DNA of 64,000 bases from JAJVID01 sp050247435 (GTDB taxonomy: Bacteria > Acidobacteriota > Blastocatellia > RBC074), in assembly GCA_050247435.1 (NCBI GenBank), contig JBFWUF010000009.1, forward strand, positions 62,001 to 126,000, written 5' to 3'. The position numbers were made by a program, and so were the translations under genes. The notes beneath the pieces are model-generated. The model was not told where the DNA came from. It saw nothing but the letters and a program-made list of their open reading frames with translations, and did no database searches. This document shows, in pieces, positions 8,825-17,268 of this stretch. How positions within the stretch are numbered: position 1 is the first letter of the stretch; each line of letters starts with the position of its first letter.

Positions 8825-10024
8825 ATGGCCAGAACTTATTGCGTGGATGGCCGCTGTGTGGATTTGACTGACAGCGGCATAGAGTCTATTCACACTCCGG
8901 GCCACACTCCGGATTTGATCCAGCCGCACGGCGCGCTGATCGTGCTTAAAGAACCTGAGCTGACGATGCTGCAGGTGAGCGCAAACACTGGGAAGCATTT
9001 CGGCTTCGAACCCGAAGAATTACTCAATCAGCCACTGGCGCTGTTACTCGGCGAAACCAAAGTCGAGGATCTGCGCGATCGGTTCCTGTCGCGGGCCCTC
9101 GAGACCACACCGCATTACCTTCCGGCGGCTCGCATCGGTAAAGAAGATAGGATCTTCAAGCTCCTGCTTCATCGCGACCAGGGGCTGTTGATTCTGGAAT
9201 GTGAACCGAAGCCTGACGAGGAAGCCGAGAACCACATCATCGCGCGGAAGGTGGAAGAGATGGCCAGACTCAACGCCGAACTCGAGCGCAGCAACATCGA
9301 ACTCGATTCGTTCGCCTACATGGCGTCGCACGATCTGAAAGAGCCGCTGCGCGGCATTCACAACTACTCCCGTTTCCTGATTGAAGATTACGCCGACAAG
9401 CTGGACGAAGCGGGCGTGGAGAAGCTTCAAACACTGATCATGCTGACACAGCGAATGGAGGCGCTGGTTGACTCCCTGCTCTACTACTCGCGCGTAGGCC
9501 GTGACGATCTGGCTGTATGTGAGGTTGACCTCGACGAAGTCCTCGACAGAACGTTGGAGATGATCGAGCCACGGTTGCGGGAGAGCGGGGCCGAGATTCG
9601 CCGTCCGCTGCCGCTGCCCGTCGTTCGAGCCGACCACGCGCGCGTCGGGGAAATCTTCCACAACCTGATCGTCAACGCGATTAAGTACAACGACAAGCCC
9701 CGGAAGTGGGTCGAGATCGGGTTTGAAGAAAGAGTGGAAGACAAGGAGACAAGAAGACGAGAAGATGGAGAGGTTCCGCATTCCGCATTCCACATTCCGC
9801 ACTCAATTGTTTTCTACGTCCGCGACAACGGCATTGGAATTCCAGAGAGCCAACACGAGACGATCTTTGGCATCTTCAAACGGCTGCACGGGCGCGACGA
9901 ATTCGGCGGCGGAGTTGGCGCGGGACTGACGATTGTCAAAAAGATAGTTGAGCGCCACAACGGGCGTATCTGGGTCGAATCACGAGTGGGCGAGGGGGCC
10001 ACTTTCTTTTTCACTCTCTGTTGA
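8825..10024 (+). CDS. Histidine kinase with phytochrome-type PAS but no GAF/PHY
   Basis: A 399-residue cytoplasmic sensor kinase. Residues 20-130 match the N-terminal PAS domain of bacteriophytochromes (PHGALIVL signature at 34-41), but no GAF or PHY domain follows, and the place of the bilin-binding cysteine appears to be occupied by a serine (LTDSG). A coiled linker (140-160) leads to HisKA with phospho-acceptor H169 in MASHDLKEPLRG and a HATPase domain with DNGIGIPE and the G-rich GGGVGAGLTIV. Residues 301-327 interrupt the ATPase domain and are encoded by dispersed-repeat sequence. AGGAGA lies 8 nt before the ATG. No response regulator is adjacent. Confidence 0.88.
   Translation: MARTYCVDGRCVDLTDSGIESIHTPGHTPDLIQPHGALIVLKEPELTMLQVSANTGKHFGFEPEELLNQPLALLLGETKVEDLRDRFLSRALETTPHYLPAARIGKEDRIFKLLLHRDQGLLILECEPKPDEEAENHIIARKVEEMARLNAELERSNIELDSFAYMASHDLKEPLRGIHNYSRFLIEDYADKLDEAGVEKLQTLIMLTQRMEALVDSLLYYSRVGRDDLAVCEVDLDEVLDRTLEMIEPRLRESGAEIRRPLPLPVVRADHARVGEIFHNLIVNAIKYNDKPRKWVEIGFEERVEDKETRRREDGEVPHSAFHIPHSIVFYVRDNGIGIPESQHETIFGIFKRLHGRDEFGGGVGAGLTIVKKIVERHNGRIWVESRVGEGATFFFTLC
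9741..9815. repeat. Dispersed-repeat sequence translated inside a kinase gene
   Basis: Positions 9741-9761 (ACAAGGAGACAAGAAGACGAG) match the repeat arm at 33113-33132 with one mismatch. Directly after it, at about 9773-9803, comes a tandem of CATTCCGCATTCCACATTCCG. Both lie in frame within the HATPase-coding part of the histidine kinase and encode a charged and a His/Pro-rich segment that has no place in the domain. Confidence 0.75.
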
Positions 10025-10091
10025 GTGGCGGGGCGAAGCCGGGGTTCCCAGCGTTTCATCATTTTAGACCCAAAGATATGGCGAAGCGGAA

Positions 10092-10130
10092 AAGCAAAAA
10101 GGGCGAGTCGCAAGACCGCCCTTTTTGCTT
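10092..10130. terminator. Bidirectional intrinsic terminator
   Basis: A perfect 14-bp stem (10092-10105 with 10117-10130) around an 11-nt loop. The G+C part is flanked by A5 on the left and T5 on the right, so it can work on both strands. It sits between the convergent histidine kinase and the small Gly-rich protein gene. Confidence 0.85.
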
Positions 10131-10173
10131 CTACCCAACGTTGCCAACGTAGAATGATAGTTACTCGCCAGCG

Positions 10174-10407
10174 TCAGCCGTTGCCGCCGCCGTGTTTGTT
10201 ACGCCCTGACGATCCTCCTGATTGTCCCTGGCCACGCTTGTGCTGGCCACCCTGATGTTTTGAACCGCCGCTGCTCTGCTGGCCAGATCCCATCGTCTCC
10301 TCATCCGTCGCCACTGGCTTGTTGTATCCTCCCGTCGTTCCCTGACTGGGGTTGCGCTGTTGAGCCGCGCCTTTGTCAACGTTTCTATCGTACTTGGACT
10401 TTGCCAT
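10174..10407 (-). CDS. Small Gly/Gln/Ser-rich hydrophilic protein
   Basis: A 77-residue protein without hydrophobic segments. The first half is Lys/Asn/Gln rich and the second half is a run of Gly, Gln, Ser, His and Lys, so it should be disordered. AGGAG is 9 nt before the ATG at 10407, and a strong terminator follows, supporting a real gene. I do not recognise the family; the composition resembles small stress-induced or nucleic-acid-associated hydrophilins, which is only an analogy. Confidence 0.7.
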   Translation of the reverse strand: MAKSKYDRNVDKGAAQQRNPSQGTTGGYNKPVATDEETMGSGQQSSGGSKHQGGQHKRGQGQSGGSSGRNKHGGGNG

Positions 10408-11064
10408 CCCAGCTAACTCCTTTCAATCGGAATTGTGTAATTGCAATCAACGTCCGAAAGCCGCGCGCGCGGCTCGGCGTAATTACGGCGGGAATGCTAC
10501 ACAACCCTTCTCCCGCCCTCAGTCTTCTGATGGACATAACCAGCGAACGCTAACATTAAGTTGCTCGCACGGCGAAAGCTCTTCGACAAAAATCACGGCA
10601 AAATCACTGGCGCGACTTTGTGAATCTAAACGTGAACCAAAGGCCGAACCAGAACCGTCTCTCTCGTTCTGAGGCCGTACACGTCAGCCGATCATCGCTT
10701 ATTTGACCTCACGCTTATCACGCGCTGACAGAGAGTATTTGCGCCGGAAATAACAGCTTGCGGGAGTTACGCCAGTTTTATTTCTACCCTCAAACTGGTG
10801 GCCTGCGCTTTGCCTACCCTGTGTTGATAGTCTTTGGGAAATAAACGCGACAAGCGGGCGCAAGCGTGTGAAAGACACGGCGTGGAAAGAGCGGATGAAA
10901 GATTTCGAGGAGCGTGGTTCGTTATCACCACGCGCCAGGAAACACCTGATCAGCGCCGTTGTTACTCGGCCGTTGCGCCGAACACCGCGCCGCTAATCGC
11001 GCTTTAGATAATCAACGACCTGCGGGACTCGACATCTCGCGGGCTTTTCACACTTGCGGGGGTT
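10408..11064. other. Gene-poor region
   Basis: A 657-bp stretch between the divergent small-protein gene and the 11065 gene. It contains a short perfect GC palindrome at 10459-10474. Plus-strand reading frames here lack ribosome-binding sites and known motifs, and I did not accept them as genes. Confidence 0.5.
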
Positions 11065-11556
11065 ATGAATACGACGAGCAGAACAACACTACAAGCATTA
11101 GGGAGTGGTCTGGCTGGCGCGGCGGCGGCCGCGATTGCCAACCAAACAGCGAAACGGGTGAATCCGAACTATCCGCGCCTGGACTTTTTGGGCAAGCGTC
11201 TGGCTGGGCAAAGTCACATCCTCAATCCGTGGAACAGAGGGTCACATCGCCTGGGAATAGCAGGCAACCTGATCTCCAGCTCTCTCTTATACAGCCTTGT
11301 TGGCGCAATGGGCGATAAACGCCACGCTAAGCGCAATTGGCTGCGCGGCGCATTACTGGGATTGGGCGCCGGATTGGGCGCGCTGGCGACGCCGCATCAA
11401 AAGAGAAATTTCTGGGGCAAACCCGTAAGTAGAACAAAGGGCACGAAGCTGGCGACTATTGGCAAGTTTCTGGCGGGTGGCCTCGCCGCCGCCGCCGCGT
11501 CGGGTTTGATCGGCAAAGCGGCGCGCAGACGGAACACCCATAGTCTCTTCGATTAA
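11065..11556 (+). CDS. Small Ala/Gly-rich membrane-associated protein, unknown
   Basis: A 163-residue basic protein with three or four weakly hydrophobic Ala/Gly/Leu-rich segments (about 8-26, 72-84, 95-112, 133-148), compatible with membrane insertion or glycine-zipper helices. A G-rich run (GCGGGGG) lies just upstream of the ATG. It is followed by a cluster of REP-like hairpins. I do not recognise the family and no function can be assigned. Confidence 0.55.
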   Translation: MNTTSRTTLQALGSGLAGAAAAAIANQTAKRVNPNYPRLDFLGKRLAGQSHILNPWNRGSHRLGIAGNLISSSLLYSLVGAMGDKRHAKRNWLRGALLGLGAGLGALATPHQKRNFWGKPVSRTKGTKLATIGKFLAGGLAAAAASGLIGKAARRRNTHSLFD

Positions 11557-11604
11557 TCACTGAGAGCGTGTTTTAAAATTCTCTTCAGTCGCTTGTTTTT
11601 CCTT

Positions 11605-11778
11605 AGCCCAGCCGTTCACGGCTGGGAGAGCAAGCATTGAAGAATAACAAGGTCGGTTTACCGTCCTTTCGATTGGCTTTAGCCGCGTGTCGTTTGTGGC
11701 TAAAGCCTCACGGCAAGCCCGGTGAACCGGGCTAAACAAACTTTCGCCGCTTTCCCCAGCCGTGAACGGCTGGGCTAG
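11605..11778. repeat. Cluster of REP-like hairpins
   Basis: Two 20-nt hairpins of the CCCAGCCGT/ACGGCTGGG type (11607-11626 and 11755-11774) lie in inverted orientation. Between them are a GGCTTTAGCC/GGCTAAAGCC pair (11675-11684 with 11698-11707) and a palindrome AGCCCGGTGAACCGGGCT at 11716-11733. The arrangement resembles the composite REP/BIME elements mobilised by RAYT transposases in other bacteria. It occupies most of the gene-free stretch 11557-11910. Confidence 0.8.
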
Positions 11779-11910
11779 CGAAAAGGCAATTTCAAAACTC
11801 GCTCTGAGATATTCGATACGTCAGGAGTGACGCCCGTTAATTCTTTTGTCAGTAGCCTGACCGCAAGGGAAGACGCGATTGAGCGCCTGTTCAACAAATG
11901 AGGAGGCAAT

Positions 11911-12387
11911 ATGCGGACAATGATTATTTCGAAACTATTCGTGATTGCGTTCCTGCTGGCAAGCGTTTCGGTAATCTTCGCGAGCAGCTTGACACCCACC
12001 GACGGTAAGGCGTTGTCCGAGATCATCAAGTCTGTCGAAGATCGGAACCTGGGAACAATCGTCGAGGCGGAGCTTGAAGATGGATACTGGGAGGTCAAGG
12101 TGAAGAAGCCTGACTCGACGGTTCAACTCTACTTCGATCCAAAAACCGGGAAAGAGGAAGGGCAACGGCCCTCGGAACCTCCTATCGGTATTCCCCCTCC
12201 GGATGGGAAGCCCTTGTCATCGCTCATCAAAAAGCTGGAGGACGCCAGGGCCGGAATGATCGTCGAGATAGAGTTCGATGATGGATTTTGGGAGGTCAAC
12301 GCGATCAGGAACGGCCAGATGAGAGAACTTCTCGTGAACCCGAAGACCGGAGAATTCACGGAAGCGCCTCACCCAGACTCGGATTGA
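11911..12387 (+). CDS. Exported protein with two PepSY domains
   Basis: A 158-residue protein with an N-terminal signal peptide (residues 1-27) and two tandem PepSY-like repeats (about 30-80 and 92-145). Each has the pattern DGKxLSxxIK, then IVExExxDGxWEV, then NPKTGE or DPKTGK. PepSY domains are small extracytoplasmic modules found in propeptides and sensors; here nothing else is attached. GAGGAGG precedes the ATG. A strong hairpin lies just downstream. Its partner is unknown. Confidence 0.85.
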   Translation: MRTMIISKLFVIAFLLASVSVIFASSLTPTDGKALSEIIKSVEDRNLGTIVEAELEDGYWEVKVKKPDSTVQLYFDPKTGKEEGQRPSEPPIGIPPPDGKPLSSLIKKLEDARAGMIVEIEFDDGFWEVNAIRNGQMRELLVNPKTGEFTEAPHPDSD

Positions 12388-12395
12388 AGTCACGA

Positions 12396-12458
12396 ATTTT
12401 CCTGTCCCGCATATTCCTGCCGGCAAGACACGAGCAGGAAAGTGCGGGACAGAAAAAT
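12396..12458. terminator. Imperfect palindrome, probable terminator
   Basis: The arms 12396-12420 and 12434-12458 pair over about 25 bp with three mismatches (core CCTGTCCCGC / GCGGGACAG), with ATTTT at the outer left and AAAAAT at the outer right. It follows the PepSY gene by 9 nt and could terminate it, although the element also resembles the dispersed palindromes. Confidence 0.65.
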
Positions 12459-12603
12459 GTCCTTCCTCAACGGCCTCAATAGGCCAGCGACTTCCGGAGT
12501 CGTTCACCAGCCCTGCTGTTGTGTCCCGCCATTCAAATCTGTATATTCATCCACGCTTTCTCGCATCCCGCATTATCAATCTGTAAGTAAAGGAGCTTCC
12601 AAT

Positions 12604-13098
12604 TTGGCAGCGAAACCAAACCAGACCTCTGGTGAAGGGCGCGGCAGCGCCATGCAATCATCAGGCAATCCGAAATCCAACCTCTGGCTGATCGTGGCCT
12701 TGTGTATAGCCGTGGCGATCATAGGAGCCTCTCTCTGGAAATACTTCTCGCCTCCCGGTTCTGAAATCACAACCGCATCCGGCTTGAAGTATGTTGATCA
12801 AGTCGTCGGAAGCGGCGACAGCCCTTCGCCCGGGAAGATCGTGACAGCCCATTACACCGGCTGGCTTGAAAACGGGACGAAATTCGACAGCTCAGTTGAT
12901 CGCGGGCAACCTATCGAATTCCCCATCGGCGTCGGGCGCGTGATCAAAGGCTGGGACGAGGGATTGATGACGATGAAAATCGGCGGCAAGCGAAAGCTGA
13001 TCATACCGCCCAATCTCGGCTACGGCGCGCGCGACAAGGGCATAATTCCTCCGAATTCCACCCTGATCTTTGAGGTGGAGTTGCTCGGCGTGCGATAG
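12604..13098 (+). CDS. Membrane-anchored FKBP-type peptidyl-prolyl isomerase
   Basis: A protein of 164 residues that catalyses cis-trans isomerisation of prolyl bonds in the periplasm. A single membrane segment (about 22-42, WLIVALCIAVAIIGASLW) anchors an FKBP domain (about 55-164) with the usual signatures GWLENGTKFDSS, GVGRVIKGWDEG and IPPNLGYG. The frame is open back to an ATG at 12442, but AGGAG at 12591-12595 is 8 nt before a TTG at 12604, and the upstream part overlaps a hairpin, so TTG is preferred; an ATG at 12652 is the alternative. Confidence 0.9.
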   Translation: MAAKPNQTSGEGRGSAMQSSGNPKSNLWLIVALCIAVAIIGASLWKYFSPPGSEITTASGLKYVDQVVGSGDSPSPGKIVTAHYTGWLENGTKFDSSVDRGQPIEFPIGVGRVIKGWDEGLMTMKIGGKRKLIIPPNLGYGARDKGIIPPNSTLIFEVELLGVR

Positions 13099-13140
13099 CC
13101 CTTCTGGTTTCCCCTCAAATGGTTCTCGCCTTTGTTGACG

Positions 13141-13269
13141 CGGTAGTGGAGCAATGAGGATGGATGAAGAGGATTACGGAACAAACGGAAAAGACGGAAC
13201 AGACGGAAACTATCCTGGGTCTGAGTCTTTCCGTTTGTTCCGTAATCTCTCCTGACTTCCCCACTACCG
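13141..13269. repeat. Long palindrome, GATTACGGAACAAACGGAAA type
   Basis: The inner arms 13172-13194 and 13226-13247 pair over 22 bp with one bulged A. The outer arms 13141-13149 and 13261-13269 (CGGTAGTGG/CCACTACCG) pair perfectly. The left arm carries the tandem unit ACGGAAC/AGACGGAA. It fills the gap between the FKBP gene and the next small membrane protein gene. Confidence 0.85.
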
Positions 13270-13297
13270 TTGACGCTTTACTGAAAGGATCGCCTCG

Positions 13298-13651
13298 ATG
13301 ATTTTCGATGACCTGAATTTTTTCACTCTGGCGATTTTTGCCCCGGCGTTGGTCCTCGTCGGGATTCTAGGGTTCATCATCCCGCCGCATAAAAGCCCAA
13401 CCAGCGGCGCGGCTCCATACAACAGCTTTCACATAGTTTTCGGCGTGATCGGCGCGCTCATTGTTCTGATTAATCATCCGGCGGCGATTAAAGCCTTCAA
13501 TATCGGCTTTGGTTTGATTGACATTTATCAAGCCGTGGCGAGCTATTTCGGACTATTTCCAAAGCATCTGTTTAAATGGACGCGGGTTGATGACATTCTG
13601 CACGTCGTGATCGGAATCGCGCTGATTGTGATCGGCGTCTTCGCCTCGTGA
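13298..13651 (+). CDS. Small four-helix membrane protein (DUF4383-like)
   Basis: A 117-residue protein with three or four hydrophobic helices (about 8-29, 43-60, 66-85, 99-116) and short loops. The layout resembles small DUF4383-type membrane proteins often seen near stress genes; this resemblance is my impression, not a proven match. AAAGGAT lies 7 nt before the ATG. A perfect hairpin with a T-run follows its stop by about 50 nt. Confidence 0.65.
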   Translation: MIFDDLNFFTLAIFAPALVLVGILGFIIPPHKSPTSGAAPYNSFHIVFGVIGALIVLINHPAAIKAFNIGFGLIDIYQAVASYFGLFPKHLFKWTRVDDILHVVIGIALIVIGVFAS

Positions 13652-13702
13652 ATCCGTGTGGATTCGCCAGCGGACGACATCCGATTCCGCTCTTATAGCG
13701 TA

Positions 13703-13748
13703 GATATGGCAGGCGATGGGTATGTCCATCGCCTGCCATATCGTTTTT
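13703..13748 (+). terminator. Perfect 17-bp stem intrinsic terminator
   Basis: The stem 13703-13719 with 13726-13742 is perfect, with a 6-nt loop, and is followed by G then T5. It terminates the small membrane protein gene. A reading frame for the next gene runs through it, but that gene's own ribosome-binding site lies downstream. Confidence 0.9.
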
Positions 13749-13787
13749 GACGCCAATCAACCAATGAACCCTTCGGGAGCAAACCTG

Positions 13788-14579
13788 ATGAAATCCGACA
13801 TTGAGCGATATGTTTCCGTTTCCGCCAAGATTGACACTTCAGACATTGACTGGAACCAGGCCAGAGAGGCCGGTCTGACCGATGACGAGAAGTTCGTTCT
13901 CACTTACTTTTCAGATGTCGAAAGCCAGACGATCCGCTACCTGCGAATGCTTCTTCAGATGAAGATCGCGTTCAAGCCTTCCGTTTCGGCCTTTCTCACG
14001 ACGTGGAGCTACGAAGAATTCTTTCACGGTTATGAACTCGCCAGGCTGCTGGCCGTGTGCGGCAGCCCGCTCGAAGAAGACCGCATCGAGAAGGTGACAC
14101 ACAAAGCCCGCTTCAACGAGTGGCTCGAAGCGGCCTTCACCCCTTTGCTGTCGCGCGTTTTTTCGAATCAATTCCCAGCGGTATATCTCTCCTTCGGCGC
14201 TATCCAGGAGATGACGACCCTGCGCGGATACGAACACCTGAAGCAATATACCCGCAATCCGGCTCTCAAAATTCTTTGCGACCGGATCGCCAAGCAGGAG
14301 CGCAGGCACTTCGCCTGGTATTTCAACCACGCGCGCGAACTGTTGATGGAATCGAGCGGCGCGCGGGTTCTGGCGAGAAGGCTGCTCGAATTCAACTGGG
14401 TTCCGGTCGGCGCGGGAATCAAAAGCCCAGAAGAAGTCAAAAGATTATTTTCGATCCTGTTTCCTGTCACATCGGCCCGCGCGCTTGTGCGCGAGGTGGA
14501 CGCCAAGATGGGAACACTGCCCGGCCTTGAAGGGATCAAACTAATGGAGCCTTATTTCGAGAAGGCCGGCGCGCTGTAA
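13788..14579 (+). CDS. Acyl-ACP-desaturase-like diiron protein
   Basis: A 263-residue soluble helical protein resembling fatty-acid desaturase type 2 (acyl-[ACP] desaturase) within the ferritin superfamily. It has two ExxH motifs (EEFFHGYELARLL and KQERRHFAWYF) and further helix carboxylates in DVESQTIRYL and QEMTTLRGYEHL, as expected for a diiron site. GGGAG lies 8 nt before the ATG at 13788; an upstream frame from 13716 overlaps the terminator and is rejected. It is shorter than plant enzymes (about 360 residues). Acyl-ACP desaturation is plausible but not demonstrated. Confidence 0.78.
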   Translation: MKSDIERYVSVSAKIDTSDIDWNQAREAGLTDDEKFVLTYFSDVESQTIRYLRMLLQMKIAFKPSVSAFLTTWSYEEFFHGYELARLLAVCGSPLEEDRIEKVTHKARFNEWLEAAFTPLLSRVFSNQFPAVYLSFGAIQEMTTLRGYEHLKQYTRNPALKILCDRIAKQERRHFAWYFNHARELLMESSGARVLARRLLEFNWVPVGAGIKSPEEVKRLFSILFPVTSARALVREVDAKMGTLPGLEGIKLMEPYFEKAGAL

Positions 14580-14586
14580 GACCAGA

Positions 14587-14676
14587 TCAGTACCGCGACC
14601 GGTAGGGAGCGTGGCTTCCCGTCAGACATTATCTGGCATTATCTGGAGCCACACTCCCTACCGGTCGCAGTACTGA
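14587..14676. repeat. Long palindrome, ACCGGTAGGGAG type
   Basis: The arms 14587-14616 and 14647-14676 are inverted 30-bp copies with two mismatches, both compatible with G-U pairing. The 30-nt loop contains a direct repeat of ATTATCTGG. It lies directly after the desaturase-like gene. Confidence 0.9.
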
Positions 14677-14760
14677 CCCGGCGCAACTCTCTTCCTTGAC
14701 ACGCCCTTCCCTCCTTCTTATTCTGCCTGCGTCTCGCGGTAAATTTCGATCTCTCACCGT

Positions 14761-17268
14761 ATGCTGCCAAGAACAATTCTCGTTAAAAAGACCCGGTGGG
14801 TCTGGATAGCCTTGATTGCGCTCTCTCCGCTGGCCTATGTAGCGGGGGCCTCTCTGCTTTTCAAATACGATCCGAACCTGAAGGTCGGGTTCACGATTGA
14901 CAGGCAGTCAGCAATAGAAGCCGCCGCGCGCTTCGCCGCAACGAAAGGCATTGACGTGGCCGGGTGGAATACCCTGGTCCGCGTCAGCACTGACAACAAC
15001 CTGCTCTTCTATTATCGTTTGGATAAAGGCAGCGAGAGCCGAATCGCAAGGAGCCTCGCGCCAGAAGTTGTGGTCGGCGTCCGCTTCAAATCACCTGACG
15101 GTTTAGACAGGTTGGAAGTCACACTCAGCCCCGACGCACGCGCGCTTGGATACAAGCGAAACATCTCCAGACAACGTGATGTGGGCAGCATCGCCGAGCC
15201 TGCGGCGCGCCAGATGGCCGTGGACGCCGTGAAACTTAAGCTGGCTCAGCACGGCATCTCATCCGACGTCGATCTGAAGCTGGAGGAAAGCTCCGACGCC
15301 GGCGTCGTCAACAGGAAGTACACCTGGAAGTGGCCGCTCACAACCATCCCCGAACTGACCCTCAACAGCGAACTCTCATTTCGCGGCGGAGTGATGGCAA
15401 GCGACACGTTGGACGCCGACATTGACTCCAAATTCGCCAGAAGCGCTCTGAACAGCCGATCAACATTGAAGATCGTATTCGCAATCGCATACGCGATACT
15501 GGTCGCGGCGGTCCTGATCTTCAGCCTCTATCGGTTCGTTCAACGCGTCAAACAGAAGGAGATTTCCTATTCGCGCATCGCGCTTGTGACGGTAATTTTC
15601 GCCGCCGTCATGTCGCTCTTCGTCCTGTTGACGGATGTGGCCGTTTACGATGTCGGCGGCCAGGCCGACAATCCGGTTCCCGATTGGATGCTCACGCTGA
15701 TAATCACCTTCTCGGCGACGATGAGCTATGTCGTGATCGGGTTATTCATGGGACTTGCTTACGGGAGCGGCGAGGGCGACATACGCGAATCGTATCCCGG
15801 CAAACTCACGTCGCTCGACGCTCTGGTTACTGGCAAGCTCTTCTCCAAAAACGTCAGCCGCTCGTTTCTGATCGGGTGCGCGATTGGCGGATGGGTGGCA
15901 TGGCTGAGCAATCTGGCGCTGTTCCCCTGGCAGGGCAAGCCGGGTTACGGCGAGGAGTTCGGCCCGCTCGATCCCTGGTTCGGATACTTGCCGTGGCTGT
16001 CCGCGTTGATGGTGACGCCGATGGATGTCATTCTGATCACTGTCATCGGCCTGCTGATCCCGCTTCCCTTCCTGCATCGGCGATTCCGTTCGCGGCGCGT
16101 GATAGTCGGGTTGTCGGCGATATTCGTGCTGCTGGCTTGCGCAGGGCCGTATCTGGGCTTTCGGCCGTGGTTCCCCATTCTGCTGATGGCGGTTGTGAGG
16201 GCGTTCTTCTTCCTGCTCGCATTCTTCTATTTCGATCTGCTTGCGGCGATTGTGTGCATCGCGGCGCCAACCGTCTGGTCATTCACTTTGGAGATGCTCG
16301 CGCAGCCATCAGCGAACATTCGTGAAGCCGGCGTCATCTCTCTCTCCATCACCGCCATCTCGATCCTGATCGCGTTTATATTCGCTTTCAAAGGCAGGTT
16401 CTACCGCGAAGATGAAGTCAGACCGGTATACGCCAAACACCTCGCCGAACGCATCTCCATGCAAGCCGAGGTTTCAGCCGCGCGCGAAGCCCAAAAGAGG
16501 TTGATGCCTGAGCGATTACCCAACCTTCGCAACTTCTCCATCGCGGCCTGCTGCCATCCGGCTTTTGAAGTTGGCGGCGACTTCTATGACGTGTTCGAGT
16601 TGGAGCCTGACAAGCTGGGAGTACTGATCGCCGAAGGAGGCGGCAAGGGCCTCGGTTCGGCGCTCTCAATCGCCTTCGCCAAAGGCTTCCTGATGCCGAA
16701 AATTCTGGGCGACAATCAAGCCGACAATTCACCCACCGAGGTCATACGCGGCTTGCAGGATCGCCTCGCCGCAATGCTCGACGACGAGGCGGGCGCCCAA
16801 CAAGGGATTGGACTGGCTTATGTGGTAGTTGACGCGAACGACGGGACGCTGCGTTATTCCCGCGTCGGATCCCACCCGGTGGTTATGATCGCCAACGAAA
16901 AATCGCCCGGCCAGTTGTCGCTCCCCGAAGAGCGTGAGATCAAATTCAAATCCGGAAGACGGCCTGAAGCCGACATTTCAGTGATTGAAGGCTCTCGCTC
17001 TCTGGGCGAAGGCGACAGCGTGGCATTGCTCACCGACGGCATCATCAGGAACTGGAAAAATAACAAGACCAGCCCCGGCGCCGAGTTGTCGAAGGTTTTG
17101 ATCAACGCGCGGCGGAAGGATTCGGACGCGCTGCAAGAGGCTTTAAACAAAAGTGTCAGCGAGTGCTCCAAACGGGCGAGAAAGCAGGAACTGGATGACG
17201 ATCTAACCGTGGTCATCATCAATCTGGCTTCAGGCGTAGAAACGGCGGAAAAGGAGAATCACGGATGA
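14761..17268 (+). CDS. Membrane SpoIIE/PP2C-type phosphatase with altered active site
   Basis: An 835-residue protein with an N-terminal membrane anchor, an extracytoplasmic region (about 35-235), roughly eight membrane segments (about 238-560) and a C-terminal SpoIIE/RsbU phosphatase domain (about 570-830). Such enzymes dephosphorylate anti-sigma-antagonist proteins. The first metal motif is kept (VGGDFYD, D607) as are LTDGI and DDDLTVV, but the usual DVSGKG has become EGGGKG, replacing an Asp ligand by Glu. No Shine-Dalgarno is evident. It overlaps the following paralog by 4 nt (ATGA), so the pair is translationally coupled. It may be a weak or regulatory subunit. Confidence 0.88.
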   Translation: MLPRTILVKKTRWVWIALIALSPLAYVAGASLLFKYDPNLKVGFTIDRQSAIEAAARFAATKGIDVAGWNTLVRVSTDNNLLFYYRLDKGSESRIARSLAPEVVVGVRFKSPDGLDRLEVTLSPDARALGYKRNISRQRDVGSIAEPAARQMAVDAVKLKLAQHGISSDVDLKLEESSDAGVVNRKYTWKWPLTTIPELTLNSELSFRGGVMASDTLDADIDSKFARSALNSRSTLKIVFAIAYAILVAAVLIFSLYRFVQRVKQKEISYSRIALVTVIFAAVMSLFVLLTDVAVYDVGGQADNPVPDWMLTLIITFSATMSYVVIGLFMGLAYGSGEGDIRESYPGKLTSLDALVTGKLFSKNVSRSFLIGCAIGGWVAWLSNLALFPWQGKPGYGEEFGPLDPWFGYLPWLSALMVTPMDVILITVIGLLIPLPFLHRRFRSRRVIVGLSAIFVLLACAGPYLGFRPWFPILLMAVVRAFFFLLAFFYFDLLAAIVCIAAPTVWSFTLEMLAQPSANIREAGVISLSITAISILIAFIFAFKGRFYREDEVRPVYAKHLAERISMQAEVSAAREAQKRLMPERLPNLRNFSIAACCHPAFEVGGDFYDVFELEPDKLGVLIAEGGGKGLGSALSIAFAKGFLMPKILGDNQADNSPTEVIRGLQDRLAAMLDDEAGAQQGIGLAYVVVDANDGTLRYSRVGSHPVVMIANEKSPGQLSLPEEREIKFKSGRRPEADISVIEGSRSLGEGDSVALLTDGIIRNWKNNKTSPGAELSKVLINARRKDSDALQEALNKSVSECSKRARKQELDDDLTVVIINLASGVETAEKENHG

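Noticed and set aside
10373..10672. Plus-strand 99-residue frame in the gene-poor region
   Set aside because: No ribosome-binding site, overlaps the well-supported minus-strand small gene, no recognisable sequence.
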